From assembly GCA_003478935.1 (NCBI GenBank), contig QUFP01000003.1:62001-126000 (forward strand): a stretch of DNA of 64,000 nt, given 5' to 3'. Under the pieces are notes generated by a model. The model searched no databases and was not told where the DNA came from. It saw only the letters and a list, made by a program, of their open reading frames with translations. The position numbers and the translations under genes are program-made. Each line of letters opens with the position of its first letter. Position 1 is the first letter of the stretch. Shown in pieces: positions 28,059-36,765 of this stretch. This DNA comes from Firmicutes bacterium AF25-13AC. GTDB taxonomy: Bacteria > Bacillota > Clostridia > Lachnospirales > Lachnospiraceae.

Positions 28059-28081
28059 CCTCGGGCCATGCTGGCCCGAAG
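28059..28081 (+). repeat. palindrome family copy P7
   Basis: Arms CCTCGGGCC and GGCCCGAAG around ATGCT, starting on the base after the SpoVG stop and ending 3 nt before AAAGGAGG. Confidence 0.88.
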
Positions 28082-28100
28082 CAGAAAGGAGGCGGGAACC

Positions 28101-28721
28101 ATGCCACGCAAACGGACGGGCTATGACGCGGCCTGCTATTACGACGGAAAACTGCTGGGCCGCTGTACCAAAGCGGACAGCGACGCCTATACCCTGTTGA
28201 TGAACGCCTGCGGCGGGGAGGCCGCCCGGGTCCTGCGGGAATATGCCTATTTTTCCCCGGAACTGAAAGCCATCTTAGAAAAGGCGGCGCTCATGCAGGC
28301 GGACCGGAGCCGGACGGGCGGAATGTTCCATGCGCCGAAAAGTTCCCCGTGGGGCGAGGTGCAGAGCTGTGAAACCCTCTGTCCGGGGGTGTTTCTGGTA
28401 TCTACCGCCAGCCACGGCGGAACGATGGTGGCAAATGAGGTAGCCGCCGTCCTCTCCCCAGCGGCGAAAAAGTGCGGCTTCAAGGATAAGGGCTATATCT
28501 GCTATGAGGAGGACGCACAGGAAAGTGTGGTGCTCCGGGAGCTGCTGGACAAAAAACTGTGGAACATCCCTGACCGCATTAAGGACAAAGGACAGTTTGA
28601 AGAAAAGCTCAATCAGTCCATCCGGCAGTATCACCCCGAATACTGGCGGACAAGGCAGAGCGGACGAGAGGCCGCCGAAGCTGCCCGCAGCACAGCCCCG
28701 GCCAAAGAGGCCGCAAGATAA
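28101..28721 (+). CDS. DUF7007-like ICE protein
   Basis: 206 residues, MPRKRTGYDAACYYDGKLLGR at the start. The middle contains SPWGEVQSCETLCPGVFLVSTASHGG, with KCGFKDKGYICYEEDAQ after it; this is the DUF7007 pattern, found in conjugative elements without known activity. The C-terminus is alanine-rich and charged. ATG 28101 follows AAAGGAGG by 9 nt. Its start resembles the unrecognised N-terminal module of the SpoVG gene upstream (both MPR..), which may be coincidence. Confidence 0.65.
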   Translation: MPRKRTGYDAACYYDGKLLGRCTKADSDAYTLLMNACGGEAARVLREYAYFSPELKAILEKAALMQADRSRTGGMFHAPKSSPWGEVQSCETLCPGVFLVSTASHGGTMVANEVAAVLSPAAKKCGFKDKGYICYEEDAQESVVLRELLDKKLWNIPDRIKDKGQFEEKLNQSIRQYHPEYWRTRQSGREAAEAARSTAPAKEAAR

Positions 28722-28744
28722 CCTCGGGCCATGCTGGCCCGAAG
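28722..28744 (+). repeat. palindrome family copy P8
   Basis: Arms CCTCGGGCC and GGCCCGAAG around ATGCT, identical in centre to P7, starting on the base after the stop codon and 6 nt before AAAGGAGG. Confidence 0.88.
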
Positions 28745-28765
28745 CAATAAAGGAGGTGTACCAAA

Positions 28766-29152
28766 ATGGCCTATGTGCCAGTACCAAAAGACCTTTCCAA
28801 AATCAAGACAAAGCTGGCCTTCAACCTAACGAAGCGCCAGCTTGTTTGTTTTTCCAGCGCGGCGGCGGTGGGCCTCCCGGCTTACCTGTTTTCCCGTGGC
28901 AGTATCGGGAACAGTGCCGCCATGTTCCTGATGATCGGCCTCATGCTCCCGTTCTTCTTTCTGGCTATGTATGAACGAGACGGTCTGCCGCTGGAAAAAG
29001 TGCTGAAAAACATCATCCGCACCCGGTTCCTCTATCCCCGTGTGCGGCCTTACAAAACCGAAAACTTCTATGCGCTGCTTAGCGCCAGAAAGGAGGCGCA
29101 GCCGATTGCGAAACAGCAGAAGGGCCGGAAAGCCCGCAGGCAGAAAGCCTGA
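28766..29152 (+). CDS. prgI: PrgI-family conjugation membrane protein
   Basis: 128 residues: MAYVPVPKDLSKIKTKLAFNLTKRQLVCF is the usual PrgI start, followed by two membrane helices (about 29-46 and 52-70) and a basic tail (KQQKGRKARRQKA). PrgI-like proteins stand in for VirB3 in Gram-positive type IV secretion and are always next to the VirB4 gene. Here the virB4 start lies inside the prgI end, an overlap of 47 bp. Confidence 0.88.
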   Translation: MAYVPVPKDLSKIKTKLAFNLTKRQLVCFSSAAAVGLPAYLFSRGSIGNSAAMFLMIGLMLPFFFLAMYERDGLPLEKVLKNIIRTRFLYPRVRPYKTENFYALLSARKEAQPIAKQQKGRKARRQKA

Positions 29153-31497
29153 AAAGCAGGGCCTTACCGGCCTGTTCACGAAAGGAAAGAACATTCCCAC
29201 CACCGCCCAGCAGACCCTCTTACCGGGAAATGTACCGGGACGGGGTGTGCCGGGTAGCGGACCGCTATTACACCAAAACCATTGAATACGAGGACATCAA
29301 CTACCAGCTCGCACAGTCCGAAGATCAGGCAGCCATCTTTGACGGGTGGAGCGCCTGCCTCAACTACTTCGACAGCAGCCTTCCGTTCCAGCTTTCCTTC
29401 CTCAACCACCGGAGCCGCCCGGGCAGCCGGTACAGCGTGAACATCCCCATGCAGGACGATGATTACAACAGCGTCCGGTGTGAGTATGTGGAAATGCTGG
29501 AAAACCAGATCGCCAAAAGCAACAACGGCATTGTCCGCACAAAGCTCCTGACCTTCGGCGTGAATGTGGACGACCTTCCCACCGCCAGGGCAAGGCTGGA
29601 ACGTGTAGAGGCGGACATTTGCGGGAACTTCAAAAAGCTGGGCGTCAAGTGCCGCTCCCTTTCGGGGCTGGAACGGCTGGAGCTTCTTCACGGGCAGCTC
29701 CACCCCGGCAGCGGCTCCCCCTTCCGGTTTTCATGGGATATGATCCCCAAAACCGGGCTTTCCACCAAAGACTTTATCGCCCCGGACAGCTTCGATTTTC
29801 GTTTCAGCCGTCTGTTCCGGGTGGGGACGACTTGGGGCGCTGCCTCCTACTTGCAGATTTTGGCCTCGGAACTCTCGGACAAGCTGCTGGCGGAGCTTTT
29901 GGAAATGGATGCGGAAATGACCATCACCCTCCATATCCAGACCGTCGATCAGGCCGCCGCCGTAAAATCCATCAAGGCCAAAGTCTCCGACATTGACAAG
30001 ATGAAGGTGGAGGAACAAAAGAAGGCAGCCCGGTCAGGGTACGACATGGACATACTTCCACCCGACCTTGTAACGTACAGCAACGACGCAAAGACCCTCT
30101 TGGAAGATTTACAGAGCCGGAATGAGCGAATGTTCCTTCTGACCTTCCTTGTGGTAAACATGGCCCCGACCCGCCGGGAGCTGGACAATGACCTGTTCAC
30201 AGTGTCGGGTATCGTCCAGAAATACAACTGCACCTTGAAGCGGCTGGACTTCCAGCAGGAGGATGGTTTTCTTTCCAGCCTTCCGCTGGGCCATAACGGC
30301 ATTGAGATCAAGCGCGGCATGACGACCAGCTCCACGGCCATTTTCGTTCCCTTTATGACGCAGGAGCTCCGCATGGATGGCGAAGCCGTCTATTACGGGC
30401 TCAACGCCCTTTCCCATAACGTCATCATGGCAAACCGGAAAAAGCTCAAAAACCCCAACGGCCTGTTCCTCGGCGTGCCGGGCTCCGGTAAATCCTTCGC
30501 CGCAAAGCGGGAGCTTGTGAACGTGTTCCTTGCCACAAAAGACCGCATTATCGTGGTGGACCCGATGGGCGAATACTCGCCCCTTATCAGGCGGCTGGGC
30601 GGACAGGTCATCGAGATCGCCCCGGACAGCCCCCACCACATCAATCCGATGGACATTGATTTGAGCTTCGACGAGGAAAACCCGATGGCGCTGAAAGCCG
30701 ACTTTATCCTGTCGCTGATGGAACTGATCGTCGGCGGCAAGGACGGCTTGCAACCGGTGGAGCGTACCGTCATTGACCGCTGTGTGCGCCAGATGTACCG
30801 GGAACACTTACAGGACCCGGAAACAAGCAAAATGCCGACCCTCCAAACCCTGTATGACCTGCTCTGTTCCCAGCCGGAGGGCGAGGCGGTACGGCTGGCA
30901 ACTGCCCTTGAAATCTATGTGTCGGGTTCCCTTAACGTGTTCAACCATGAAACCAATGTGGACTTAAACCGCCGTCTGGTATGCCTTGACTTAAAAAAGC
31001 TGGGGGCCGGACTTCGGACGATTGCCATGCTCATTATGCAGGACTTGGTAAACTCGCAGGTGTCTATGAATTTCCTGCGTGGTATCGCTACATGGTGCTA
31101 CTTCGACGAGTTCCATGTGCTACTCCGTGACCGGCTGACGGCAAGCTATTGTGTGGCGATCTGGAAAATGCTGCGAAAAAAAGGGTGCGTTCCCAGTGCT
31201 TTAACGCAGAACGTAAAGGATTTTCTGGCAAGCCCGGAGATTGAGAACATCTTTGAAAACTCGGACTTCCTTGTGCTGCTCTCGCAGGCACAGGGGGACC
31301 GGCAGATTTTAGCCAAACAGCTTGGGATCAGCCCCCACCAGCTTTCCTATGTGACCCATACCAATTCCGGCGAAGGGCTGCTGTTCTTCGGGAACACCAC
31401 CATCCCGTTTGTTGACCGCTTCCCGCAGAACACAGAGCTGTACGCCATTATGACCACCCGCCCGGAGGACAAAAAACAGGAAATGAACCGGGCATAA
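29106..31497 (+). CDS. virB4: VirB4-like conjugation ATPase, frameshifted near the N-terminus
   Basis: About 797 residues. TTG 29106 lies 9 nt after AAAGGAGG and gives RKPEKQGLTGLFTKGKNIPTTAQQT; the frame then changes near 29217-29221 (two bases short or one extra) and continues YREMYRDGVCRVADRYYTKTIEYEDINYQLAQ to 31497. Walker A is GVPGSGKSFAAKRE (nt about 30470) and the next strand IIVVDPMGEYSPL; Walker B and later motifs lie in ATWCYFDEFHVLLRD and SALTQNVKDF. VirB4 powers the conjugative channel at the membrane. The later ATG at 29230 would remove a conserved N-terminal region. Confidence 0.92.
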
Positions 31498-31501
31498 CAC
31501 A

Positions 31502-31524
31502 CTTCGGGCCATGATGGCCCGAGG
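31502..31524 (+). repeat. palindrome family copy P9
   Basis: Arms CTTCGGGCC and GGCCCGAGG around ATGAT, 4 nt after the virB4 stop and 5 nt before AAAGGAGG. Confidence 0.87.
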
Positions 31525-31545
31525 TTTGGAAAGGAGGGATACATC

Positions 31546-33443
31546 ATCGGAAAGAAACCGGACAAACAGAATTTTCAAAGGCCGGGGCCGACGGAGAATA
31601 CCGGGGGCAATCGCCCCGGACCGGCTGAACGGGAAGGGCCTTCCCCCGCACCATCCCGACGCCTGCGGTTTGAGGACGAGGATACCGGGCAGGACAGTCC
31701 TTCGGGCCACGATGGCCCGAAGTCCAAAAGCGGCAAGTTTCAAGAGGACAGCCGGAAAAGCCGTCCCTCTGACCGCATGAGGCAGGAGGATGAAACGGGC
31801 GGGCCGCAGGATACCGGCAAGGCACAGGAGCCGGAGGGCTCCGCCGAGAAGGCCGGGAGCAAAAAGGACAAGTACCAGAAAGCACAGGCAAAAGCGGAAC
31901 ACGCCGGGGGAAAGCTGGGAAAGGCCCGGGAGAAACTGGACAAGACCGAGGCAAAACGGGCAGCGAAGAAGCCGCCGGGGCTTGCAAAAAAGGCAGTCCG
32001 GGGAGCCCGTACAGAAGCATGGTTCTATGTCCACAACAAGATACACGAGGTCGAGCATGAAAATGTGGGTGTGGAAGGAGCCCATAAATCCGAGCTGGCC
32101 GCAGAGGCCGGGACCCGGAAACTGACCCGCTATGCCAAACGCCGCTGGCAGGAACACCCTGCCCGGAAGGTGGCAAAGTGGGAACGGAAGGACATAAAAG
32201 CCCGGGCCAATGTGGATTTTCAGAAGATGGCCTCCGAGCACCCGGAGCTTACCAGCAATCCGCTTTCCCGTGTGCAGCAGAAATGGAAACTGAAACGCCG
32301 GTATTCCAAAGAGGCAAAGGCGGCTGCAAAACAGGGTGCAAAGGCCGCAAAGAAAACCGCTGCCGCTTCGGGAACTGCGACCCGTCGGGCGGCGCAGTTT
32401 GTGACCCGTCATCCCGTGGCGGTGCTGGTCCTGCTCCTGCTGTTGCTGCTCTGTTTTCTTGTGTCGGCGGTAAGCTCCATCTTTCCCACGCTTGGCAGCG
32501 GCCTTGCCAATGCGTTATCCGGCACCTCCTACGCCTCGGAGGATACGGACCTGCTGGGGGTGGACGAGGACTACACAGCGTTGGAAAACGAGCTGGCGCA
32601 GACGGTGGCAAACATCGAAAGCACCCATCCCGGCTATGACGAGTACCGCTATTCCGTGGACGAGATCGGCCATAACCCCTATGAGCTGGCGTCCTATCTC
32701 TCGGCAAAGTACCATGTCTATTTCCGGGAACAGGTGCAGGACGAACTGCGAGAAATCTTTGAGGCACAGTATGAGCTGACCTTGACGGAGGAAGTCGAGA
32801 TACGCTACCGCACCGAAACCAGCACCGACCCGGAGACAGGGGAAACCACCACCGAGGAAGTCCCCTATGAGTATTACATTCTCAATGTGACCCTCACAAA
32901 CAAAACGCTGCCCGCCGTGATCCTGCCGAGGCTTGACGAACAGCAGCGGGAAATCTACACCGTTATGCAGCAGCTCAAAGGCAACAAGCCCTATCTGTGG
33001 GAAGGGATTTACAACGGCGGCGAAGATACCGGCCCCAGCTATGAGATACCCGGCGAGGCGCTGGATGACCCAGCTTTTGCGGCACTCATGGAAGAAGCCA
33101 CAAAGTACATCGGCTGGCCCTATGTGTGGGGCGGCTCCAGCCCCTCCACCTCCTTTGACTGTTCGGGCTTTGTCTGCTGGGTGTACACGGCCAGCGGCGT
33201 CCACAACCTGCCCCGTACCACGGCGCAGGGCATTTATAACCAGTGTGCCATCATTTCTCCCTCCGAGGCAAAGCCCGGCGATATTATCTTTTTCACGGGA
33301 ACCTATGACAGCCCCGGCCCTGTGTCCCATGTCGGGATTTATGTGGGCGACGGATGATGCTCCATTGTGGGTCGCCCATCCAATACGCAAACATCAATTC
33401 AAGCTACTGGCAAACACATTTCTATGCCTTCGGGCGTTTGTGA
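31546..33443 (+). CDS. membrane-anchored NlpC/P60 (C40) peptidoglycan peptidase of the conjugation system, frameshifted; unusual start
   Basis: About 632 residues: a charged N-terminus, a long helical K/A-rich segment, one membrane helix (VAVLVLLLLLLLCFLVSAVSSIF, nt 32420-32485), a linker and a C40 domain with Cys in FDCSGFVCWVY and His in SHVGIYVGDG. It opens the cell wall for the transfer channel. The frame breaks at 33353/33354; restoring one A gives GDGMMLHCGSPIQYANINS and a stop at 33441-33443, the usual family end. The frame is open upstream of ATG 31777 to 31498; AAAGGAGG (31530-31537) is followed 8 nt later by ATC (31546), so ATC may be the start. Palindrome P10 is read in frame (SPSGHDGPK). 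Confidence 0.82.
31700..31722 (+). repeat. palindrome family copy P10 (inside the C40 peptidase gene)
   Basis: Arms CTTCGGGCC and GGCCCGAAG around ACGAT; perfect arms. Read in frame it encodes PSGHDGPK in the cytosolic N-terminal region. Confidence 0.88.
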
Positions 33444-33465
33444 GCCAGAGGAAAGGAGTCCTTGC

Positions 33466-33732
33466 ATGAACAAGATCGACAAGCTCGATAAGGAACTGGA
33501 AAAAGCCCGGGAGAAGGCTGCCGAGTGGCAGGCCAAAATCCGGGAGCTGGAAAAGCAGAAACAGGAGGAAGAAAACAGCCAGATCGTGCAGGCGGTGCGC
33601 TCCCTCAAATTGACGCCCGCCCAGCTTATAGCCTTTTTGAATGACCCCAAAAACAGCCTTATCACTTCGGGCCATACTGACCCGAAGCCGAAGGCACCCG
33701 AAAAGGAGGACACAGCCCATGAAGAAAACTAA
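33466..33732 (+). CDS. DUF4315-family small protein
   Basis: 88 residues, mostly coiled coil: KIDKLDKELEKAREKAAEWQAKIRELEKQ, then SQIVQAVRSLKLTPAQLIAFL. This matches DUF4315, a small protein of CTn elements with unknown role. ATG 33466 is preceded by GGAAAGGAG. The C-terminal 20 residues begin with TSGHTDPK, encoded by palindrome P11. Its end overlaps the DUF4366 gene by 14 bp. Confidence 0.82.
   Translation: MNKIDKLDKELEKAREKAAEWQAKIRELEKQKQEEENSQIVQAVRSLKLTPAQLIAFLNDPKNSLITSGHTDPKPKAPEKEDTAHEEN
33665..33687 (+). repeat. palindrome family copy P11 (inside DUF4315 gene)
   Basis: Arms CTTCGGGCC and GACCCGAAG around ATACT, encoding TSGHTDPK in the DUF4315 frame near its C-terminus. Confidence 0.87.
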
Positions 33733-34366
33733 ATTTCGCAGGCTGGCGGCGATGGCTTCCAGCCTTTTGTGTTGCCTGATCTTTACGGTCCCGGCCTACG
33801 CCCAGAGCAGCGAGCCGCAGCCGGAGACAACGCCCGCCCCGGTGGAAACCGAAGCAGAGCCGGAAACCCAGAACCCCTTTACCCCGGACGGGACGGGAAC
33901 CGTGGTGGACAACGCCACCGACGAGGATGGAAAGGAGTTCTACACCATCACCACAGCAGACGAGAGCGTGTTTTATCTGGTGATCGACAAACAGAAAACC
34001 AGCGAGAACGTCTATTTCCTCAATACCGTTACCACAGACGATCTTCTGCCTCTTGCCGAACAGGGTAAGGAACCGCCCAAAGAAGTGACCCCGGAGCCAG
34101 AGCCAAAGCCCACCGAACCGGTGGAGGAAGTACCGGAACCCGAGCCGGAGAAAAAGGACAGCCCCCTTCTCTCTCTGCTCCTGATTGGCGCGGTGGTGCT
34201 GGCCGGCGGTGGAATTGGTTACTATTTCAAGATTTACAAGCCGAAGCATGAGGCCCCGGATTTGGAGGATGATTACTGCGAATATGAGGACGGGGAGCTG
34301 GAGGAGATCGCAGAGGAACCCGAGGACGAAGATACCCCGCCGTGGGAGGAAGATACGGAGGAATGA
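33719..34366 (+). CDS. DUF4366 (CD1107-type) exported membrane protein
   Basis: 215 residues: signal peptide (KKTKFRRLAAMASSLLCCLIFTVPAYA), an E/P/T-rich stretch, a compact domain DGTGTVVDNATDEDGKEFYTITTADESVFYLVIDKQ and NVYFLNTVTTDDLLPL, a second proline-rich linker, a membrane helix (LLSLLLIGAVVLAGGGIGYYF) and an acidic tail. This is the CD1107/DUF4366 pattern of C. difficile CTn elements. It faces the outside and may form part of the transfer channel or mating contact; function is unknown. Confidence 0.86.
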   Translation: MKKTKFRRLAAMASSLLCCLIFTVPAYAQSSEPQPETTPAPVETEAEPETQNPFTPDGTGTVVDNATDEDGKEFYTITTADESVFYLVIDKQKTSENVYFLNTVTTDDLLPLAEQGKEPPKEVTPEPEPKPTEPVEEVPEPEPEKKDSPLLSLLLIGAVVLAGGGIGYYFKIYKPKHEAPDLEDDYCEYEDGELEEIAEEPEDEDTPPWEEDTEE

Positions 34367-34368
34367 GA

Positions 34369-34560
34369 ATGAATTTTACAAGCAGCCCTTTTGAACGAAT
34401 GATGAAGGAAGTACCGCACCCCGGCTGGGACAATGACGACCCTTGTAAGGGATGCCGTTACTACAAGGAGTGCAAAGGAAAGAAAAAACAGTGCCGGAAG
34501 AAGTTCCGGGCGCTGATCGTGGAGCCCCGCCCTTCGGGCCATCGTGGCCCGAAGTCTTAA
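34369..34560 (+). CDS. small Cys-rich ICE protein
   Basis: 63 residues, MNFTSSPFERMMKEVPHPGWDN, then a cluster CKGCRYYKECKGKKKQC that may bind metal. The C-terminus PSGHRGPKS is entirely encoded by palindrome P12, so the repeat has extended or replaced the original end. It starts 2 nt after the DUF4366 stop, with GGAGG before it, and its stop touches the start of the next gene. I do not recognise a named family. Confidence 0.7.
   Translation: MNFTSSPFERMMKEVPHPGWDNDDPCKGCRYYKECKGKKKQCRKKFRALIVEPRPSGHRGPKS
34532..34554 (+). repeat. palindrome family copy P12 (end of the small Cys-rich gene)
   Basis: Arms CTTCGGGCC and GGCCCGAAG around ATCGT; perfect arms. Encodes PSGHRGPK immediately before the final Ser codon and stop. 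Confidence 0.88.
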
Positions 34561-34962
34561 ATGGACGCCCGGGAGCTGACCCGTGACGAGAAGAAGAAAA
34601 TCCGTTCTCTTGTCATGGGGATGTGCGCCAACTATGACCGGGAAAGCGGCCTGTGCCTTCCTCTTGACTGTGCCTGCTATATGCTGCACAAGTGCTGGAC
34701 AGGGGCGTACTGCCGTTATTTCCGTGAGGCTGTCCTACCTCTTAACCCGGAGCTTCAAGCGTCGCTGACAACGGAAGGCATCTCCCCGGAGCTGCGGGCC
34801 TGTGCGGTCTGCGGAAAGGCATTTTTGCCCGAGGGGCGTCAAGCCTACTGCTCCGACGCCTGCAAGGCCGAAGGGAACCGCCGGAAAAGCCGGGAACGCA
34901 TGAGGAAAATGCGGGAGAAAAGGCCGGGCGGCTGTTACGATTTGCCGCCTCCAAAGGCTTGA
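34561..34962 (+). CDS. cysteine-rich VLP-domain protein
   Basis: 133 residues. CANYDRESGLCLPLDCACYML and CRYFREAVLPLNPELQ match the Cys-rich VLP domain of CTn elements, which has an unknown role. A second Cys cluster (CAVCGKAFLPEGRQAYCSDACKAEGNRRKS) resembles a small zinc ribbon. The ATG directly follows the preceding stop (TAAATG). There is no close Shine-Dalgarno; AAGTC precedes it, and the palindrome P12 hairpin would lie just upstream, so coupling to the previous gene is likely. Confidence 0.8.
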   Translation: MDARELTRDEKKKIRSLVMGMCANYDRESGLCLPLDCACYMLHKCWTGAYCRYFREAVLPLNPELQASLTTEGISPELRACAVCGKAFLPEGRQAYCSDACKAEGNRRKSRERMRKMREKRPGGCYDLPPPKA

Positions 34963-35052
34963 CATTCCGGGCTTTTTTGAGGGTGTTTCCGGGGTGGGAA
35001 TATCTTATTACATTCCTCCCCGGTCTGCCCTCTTATTTCGTAACATCCAGCA

Positions 35053-35075
35053 CTTCGGGTCATGTTGGCCCGAGG
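35053..35075 (+). repeat. palindrome family copy P13
   Basis: Arms CTTCGGGTC and GGCCCGAGG around ATGTT, 5 nt before AAAGGAGG of the next gene and about 90 nt after the preceding stop. Confidence 0.86.
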
Positions 35076-35094
35076 CACAGAAAGGAGGGATCTC

Positions 35095-35685
35095 TTGGAG
35101 ACAGTACAAGGATATGTGATTTTGAAAGCTGCCACCTTTGAAACCGGACACGGCTTTGCGCTGGGGCATAATCCGGGAGCACCGAGCCCCTTTGTGACCT
35201 GGCAGTTTACCGAGGGGGAAAACGGCCATCGGGATTACTACTGGGGCCGCTATGGAACCAGTCAGGCGTGGGCGCATAGGGACTTTGACCGCCGGGTGGA
35301 CGACTATCAGCAGCTTTACCATGCGGCGGTCAAGCATACCGAGCTGGGACCGGAGGGCGTTTACCGCTATTATTCCACCCAGCGACCCGTGGACATAGGA
35401 ACTTACCCGAAGCCGCCGGATAACCAGCCTCTTTCCATTGTCAACTACGACGATGACAGGCGGCGTCCTGTGGCAGACGGCAGGCTGATGGCATGGGGCG
35501 AACTGACCTACGCAAAGCCGCTGACCGAAAAGCAGATGGAGGATTATGAACTGAAACCAGCACCGGGCAATCCTGACCGGGTGCGCCCATCCATTACCGC
35601 CCGGCTCAAAGAAGGAACCAGAGGGCAGGACCCCCCGAAGGAGCCCGGCCAGAAGCGGAGCCATCAAAACCATGAGGAACGATAA
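35095..35685 (+). CDS. LPD28-like ICE protein
   Basis: 196 residues, starting at TTG 35095, 6 nt after AAAGGAGG (35081-35088). The first 75 residues (GYVILKAATFETGHGFALGHN, FVTWQFTEGENGHRDYYWGRYG) fit the large polyvalent protein-associated domain LPD28. The second half (QPLSIVNYDDDRRRPVADGRLMAWGELTY, PLTEKQMEDYELKPAPGN) is another recurring ICE module, of unknown role. The ATG at 35062 lies in the palindrome and is not a credible start. Confidence 0.7.
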   Translation: METVQGYVILKAATFETGHGFALGHNPGAPSPFVTWQFTEGENGHRDYYWGRYGTSQAWAHRDFDRRVDDYQQLYHAAVKHTELGPEGVYRYYSTQRPVDIGTYPKPPDNQPLSIVNYDDDRRRPVADGRLMAWGELTYAKPLTEKQMEDYELKPAPGNPDRVRPSITARLKEGTRGQDPPKEPGQKRSHQNHEER

Positions 35686-35697
35686 AGGAGGATCGCC

Positions 35698-35880
35698 ATG
35701 CACGAAAAAGACAACTATCTGAAAACCGCCGAGCTCTCCACGGAGCAGAACTGCAACATGATCGACGGCGTACCCAACAATACGCCCATCCCACCCACGC
35801 CCCCGGAGCTGGACGCAAAGCCGCTGGACAAGGTAAAGGAGCCCAAAGAGCGCCGGAAAGGCCGGGAGCTGGAACGCTGA
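35698..35880 (+). CDS. small ICE protein of unknown function
   Basis: 60 residues: MHEKDNYLKTAELSTEQNCNMIDG, then a Pro-rich stretch and a basic tail. AAAGGAGG lies before ATG 35698. Related segments occur at the ends of LPD28/DUF4316-type proteins in other elements, so it may be a detached C-terminal part; I recall this only generally. Its stop overlaps the mobC start (TGATG). Confidence 0.68.
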   Translation: MHEKDNYLKTAELSTEQNCNMIDGVPNNTPIPPTPPELDAKPLDKVKEPKERRKGRELER

Positions 35881-36220
35881 TGGAGAACCGCAAGCGGAAT
35901 GTCCATCTGCACGTCATGGTAACGCCGGACGAGCTGGCAGCCATCCATGAACGGATGCTGAGGTGGGCATTTCCAACGCCGGGGCTTATGTACGGAAAAT
36001 GGCTCTGAATGGGTATATCCTGCACATCGACCTTGCGCCCGTAAAAGAGCTGATCTCTCTGCAACGGCGCTGTTCTAACAATCTCAATCAGGTTGCCATA
36101 CACGCACACACCTATGGCGTGTACCCGGAGGAAATCGACGGATTGAAGCGGGACTATGAAAAACTGTGGAGCGAGGTGTCAAAGGTGCTGCGGGAGCTTT
36201 CCGAGCTGGTGGCAAAGTAA
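35880..36220 (+). CDS. mobC: MobC-like relaxosome accessory protein, frameshifted
   Basis: About 113 residues. The first frame begins at ATG 35880 (overlapping the previous stop): ENRKRNVHLHVMVTPDELAAIHERM. It changes near 35956-35958 (CGGATGCTGAGG; restoring one G gives ERMAEVGISNAGAYVRKMALNGY) and ends LRELSELVAK at 36220. The N-terminal ribbon-helix-helix start and the SNAGAYVRKMALNG segment are typical of MobC, which helps the relaxase open the transfer origin. The ATG at 35963 would remove the DNA-binding part. Confidence 0.82.
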
Positions 36221-36224
36221 GACG

Positions 36225-36271
36225 AGGGCGGCAGGCTTCCGTTGCGGGGCTTGCCGCCCTGCTCTTTTTTT
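36225..36271 (+). terminator. terminator after mobC
   Basis: AGGGCGGCA (36225-36233) pairs with TGCCGCCCT (36252-36260), followed by GCTCTTTTTTT. Confidence 0.78.
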
Positions 36272-36275
36272 ACCA

Positions 36276-36298
36276 CTTCGGGCCAGTATGACCCGAAG
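36276..36298 (+). repeat. palindrome family copy P14
   Basis: Arms CTTCGGGCC and GACCCGAAG around AGTAT, between the mobC terminator and the promoter of the next unit. Confidence 0.86.
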
Positions 36299-36302
36299 GT
36301 TT

Positions 36303-36360
36303 GGGACAGGATTTACTAATCTTTCGCAACATTTATGTCCCCGGGCAGGCATGATAAAAT
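36303..36360 (+). promoter_or_regulatory. promoter A of a conserved pair
   Basis: -35 TTTATG (36332-36337), 17-bp spacer, -10 TAAAAT (36355-36360). The upstream GGGACAG..CTAATC.TTCGCAACATT block is shared with the promoter of the serine recombinase (45673-45730). Likely a common operator or activator site. Confidence 0.68.
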
Positions 36361-36395
36361 AGAGGTAGAAAGGATAGATAAAGGAGGTTTTGAAG

Positions 36396-36686
36396 ATGAA
36401 GATACTGCTGAAAATATTGGTTGCTCCCTTTGCTTTGGCGCTGTCCCTTCTGGCGGCTCTGCTGGTGTTTCTGTTTGAGATTTGTGCCGTCCTGCTGACG
36501 ATTGCCTCTGTGATCCTGGCGGTGCTGGGTGTCGCTCTTTTTTTCACGCCGACGCCCATAGGCGGGATTGTATTTCTGTTTCTTGCCTTCCTTCTTTCGC
36601 CGTATGGACTGCAAGCGGCGGCGGGCTCTCTTCTTTGGGCGCTGGACGGAGGCAAATCCGCTCTGTACCGGTTTCTGGCAAGTTAA
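36396..36686 (+). CDS. CD1845-like small membrane protein
   Basis: 96 residues, almost all hydrophobic: LKILVAPFALALSLLAALLVFLFEI, VLLTIASVILAVLGVALFF, GGIVFLFLAFLLSPYGLQAAAG, giving three membrane helices. This matches the CD1845 family of CTn elements; its role is unknown. ATG 36396 is 8 nt after AAGGAGG; an in-frame TTG at 36390 sits too close. It is transcribed from the promoter at 36303-36360, separate from the upstream transfer operon, and lies before the relaxase. Confidence 0.78.
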   Translation: MKILLKILVAPFALALSLLAALLVFLFEICAVLLTIASVILAVLGVALFFTPTPIGGIVFLFLAFLLSPYGLQAAAGSLLWALDGGKSALYRFLAS

Positions 36687-36690
36687 GCAG

Positions 36691-36713
36691 CCTCGGGCCA
36701 TACTGGCCCGAAG
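36691..36713 (+). repeat. palindrome family copy P15
   Basis: Arms CCTCGGGCC and GGCCCGAAG around ATACT, 4 nt after the CD1845-like stop, 2 nt before another GC hairpin. Confidence 0.87.
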
Positions 36714-36715
36714 TC

Positions 36716-36742
36716 GGGGCGGTCTGAATGGGCCGCCCCTTT
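36716..36742 (+). terminator. GC hairpin before the relaxase gene
   Basis: GGGGCGG (36716-36722) pairs with CCGCCCC (36733-36739), then TTT. Short T tail, so termination may be partial. Confidence 0.5.
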
Positions 36743-36765
36743 CTCATGGAAAGGAGGAATGATTT

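Noticed and set aside
33428..33451. Possible further palindrome copy (CTTCGGGC ... AGCCAGAGG) at the end of the C40 peptidase gene
   Set aside because: The arms do not pair well and the first half encodes the conserved family end (YAFGRL then stop), so similarity is probably chance.
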